Below the pieces are notes generated by a model that saw only the letters and a program-made list of their open reading frames with translations, did no database searches and had not been told where the DNA came from. From an uncultured Bacteroidales bacterium (GTDB lineage: Bacteria > Bacteroidota > Bacteroidia > Bacteroidales > F082), in NCBI GenBank assembly GCA_905234275.1, contig CAJOHD010000003.1, positions 192,780 to 256,779 of the forward strand: a stretch of DNA of 64,000 bases, given 5' to 3'. Below, piece after piece: positions 63,106 through 64,000 of the stretch. The stretch's first letter is position 1. Each line of letters starts with the position of its first letter. The position numbers and the translations under genes were made by a program.

Positions 63106-63936
63106 TCAACACTTCAACAATTCCTCTAATACTTCTCCAATATCCCCGTCAATCACAATCGACCTGTCCTTGATTTGTTCCACCGTGAACGCCTCGCCAA
63201 GGTTGATGGTGGCGTAGGTCGCCTCGGGGTTTTTGTAGGTCATCTGCATAAAAGGCAGTTTGATGATGGTCGGGGTGTTGCTCCCTATGCCGAGGTCCCA
63301 ATACAGAATCTTACCGTGCTGGTGGCCGTTCACGAAATCGAGGTAACGCTGTGCAGCCTTGTGCCAGCCCTCGTCCTCTACAAAGGTGTCATCGGAACGC
63401 AGGTTGACCTTCATTGGACCGCCGCAGACGGGACAATGGGGAACCAATTCGGTCGGGATTTTCATATCGTTTTGCGCCGCAATCATTTCCCTGATGGTTT
63501 CCTCATTGTCGTAGGTCTTTTGGTGACAAGGTTTCGAACATTGGAACAGCCCATAGTCGCCTTGGGTGTAGAACAATCGTTGTTTGTCGAAGCCTGCCTT
63601 TTGAAATTGGTAATCGACATTGGTGGTGATGACGAAATAGTCCTTGTCCTGTACGAGCTTCAGGAGGTTGTCGTAAACGGGTTTCGGGGCTGGCACGTAG
63701 CGGTTGTAGTAGATATGCCGACTCCAGTAGGCCCAATGTTCCTCCTCGGTCGGGAACTGATGGAATCCTGCCGTGTACATGTCGGTGAAACCGTATTTCT
63801 CGATAAAATCGGAAAAATACTTTTGGAAGCGTTCGCCATTATAGGTGAAACCTGCGGAGGTGGAGAGGCCTGCGCCTGCACCGATGACGATAGCATCGGC
63901 TTCGAGTAAGGCTTTATGTAGTTTTTCTGTTTCCAT
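63106..63936 (-). CDS. Class M sirtuin (SirTM), protein ADP-ribosyltransferase
   Basis: The protein (276 residues from the ATG at 63936) has the NAD-binding DAIVIGAGAGLSTSAGFTYN, TTNVDYQFQKAGF, and zinc cysteines CSKPC and CPVCG. The residue that is a catalytic His in deacetylase sirtuins is Gln here (FYTQGDYG), as in class M sirtuins, which ADP-ribosylate a lipoylated GcvH-like protein in staphylococci and streptococci. The macrodomain gene follows. GcvH-L and LplA2 genes, usual partners, are not in the window but could lie beyond 64000. Upstream ATGs give a non-conserved leader. Confidence 0.92.
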   Translation of the reverse strand: METEKLHKALLEADAIVIGAGAGLSTSAGFTYNGERFQKYFSDFIEKYGFTDMYTAGFHQFPTEEEHWAYWSRHIYYNRYVPAPKPVYDNLLKLVQDKDYFVITTNVDYQFQKAGFDKQRLFYTQGDYGLFQCSKPCHQKTYDNEETIREMIAAQNDMKIPTELVPHCPVCGGPMKVNLRSDDTFVEDEGWHKAAQRYLDFVNGHQHGKILYWDLGIGSNTPTIIKLPFMQMTYKNPEATYATINLGEAFTVEQIKDRSIVIDGDIGEVLEELLKC

Positions 63937-63945
63937 AAAACGAAA

Positions 63946-63981
63946 GCAAGTTGCTTTCACAAAACGCGGAAGCAACTTGTT
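63946..63981. promoter_or_regulatory. Inverted repeat before the sirtuin gene
   Basis: agcaagttgctttc (63946-63959) and ggaagcaacttgtt (63968-63981) are near-perfect inverted arms with an 8-base loop, 10 bases upstream of the ATG. It could be an operator or an mRNA hairpin controlling the sirtuin-macrodomain pair. Confidence 0.5.
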
Positions 63982-64000
63982 TATTGTTGGTTAGTAAATT

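Overview
The window looks like chromosome from a member of the Bacteroidota, probably order Bacteroidales. Starts lack Shine-Dalgarno sequences, promoters follow the TTTG / TAnnTTTG pattern, one large surface protein ends in a type IX secretion (T9SS) sorting domain, and the gene set (DUF4954, OprO/P-type porins, a short AtpC, a single-Cys DksA-like protein) is typical of that group. No phage, plasmid or intact insertion sequence is visible.

Layout. 1-144 holds the 5' end of a PfkB-type kinase gene, followed by repeats and tRNA-Asn. 619-19604 is a minus-strand run of 16 tightly packed surface-polysaccharide genes: ligase/polymerase, Wzi/RemB-like barrel, nucleotide-sugar enzymes, ATP-grasp ligase, CBS-nucleotidyltransferase, flippase, five glycosyltransferase-type proteins, a nucleotidyltransferase-aminotransferase fusion next to LicD, and two phosphoglycosyl transferases. 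19721-31665 is mainly housekeeping and envelope: acyltransferase, FMN-binding protein, BamA-like barrel, rsmI, tdk, a giant alpha-2-macroglobulin and tsaB. 31947-43170 is a second, plus-strand sugar-nucleotide cluster: rfbC-rfbD-rfbB, DUF4954, nagB, WlbB- and WlbA-like genes, galE, manC and a FlaA1-type dehydratase. 43187-54949 holds tRNA-Thr, a ROK kinase, ileS, a DksA-like gene, lspA, atpD-atpC, two porins, a YeiH-type transporter and tRNA-Cys. 54974-59694 holds a small anchored protein and a T9SS adhesin with a frameshifted signal peptide. 60148-62187 is a probable peroxide-response operon (OhrR/MarR-type regulator, mini-ORF, glutathione peroxidase, flavodoxin) ending in a dead ZIP transporter. 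62283-63936 is a class M sirtuin plus zinc-macrodomain ADP-ribosylation pair.

The two polysaccharide clusters probably work together. The plus-strand cluster makes activated sugars (dTDP-rhamnose, GDP-mannose, UDP-galactose-type and diacetamido-uronic-type sugars). The minus-strand cluster builds, decorates, flips and joins the repeat unit. The decoration module (nucleotidyltransferase/PLP enzyme fusion plus LicD) suggests a phospho-amino-alcohol or phosphonate substituent.

The most unusual theme is small palindromic repeats that sit both between genes and in frame inside conserved genes: tsaB, the O-antigen ligase, the T9SS adhesin and the macrodomain gene. Short tandem repeats have likewise grown in frame inside the 4,6-dehydratase gene and rfbD. 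Other points of note are a GXHH (swapped HIGH) active-site motif in IleRS, a phosphoglycosyl transferase lacking the Glu of its catalytic Asp-Glu dyad, and paired palindromic operators around the OhrR-like promoter. All calls come from reading the sequence; no database search was run.
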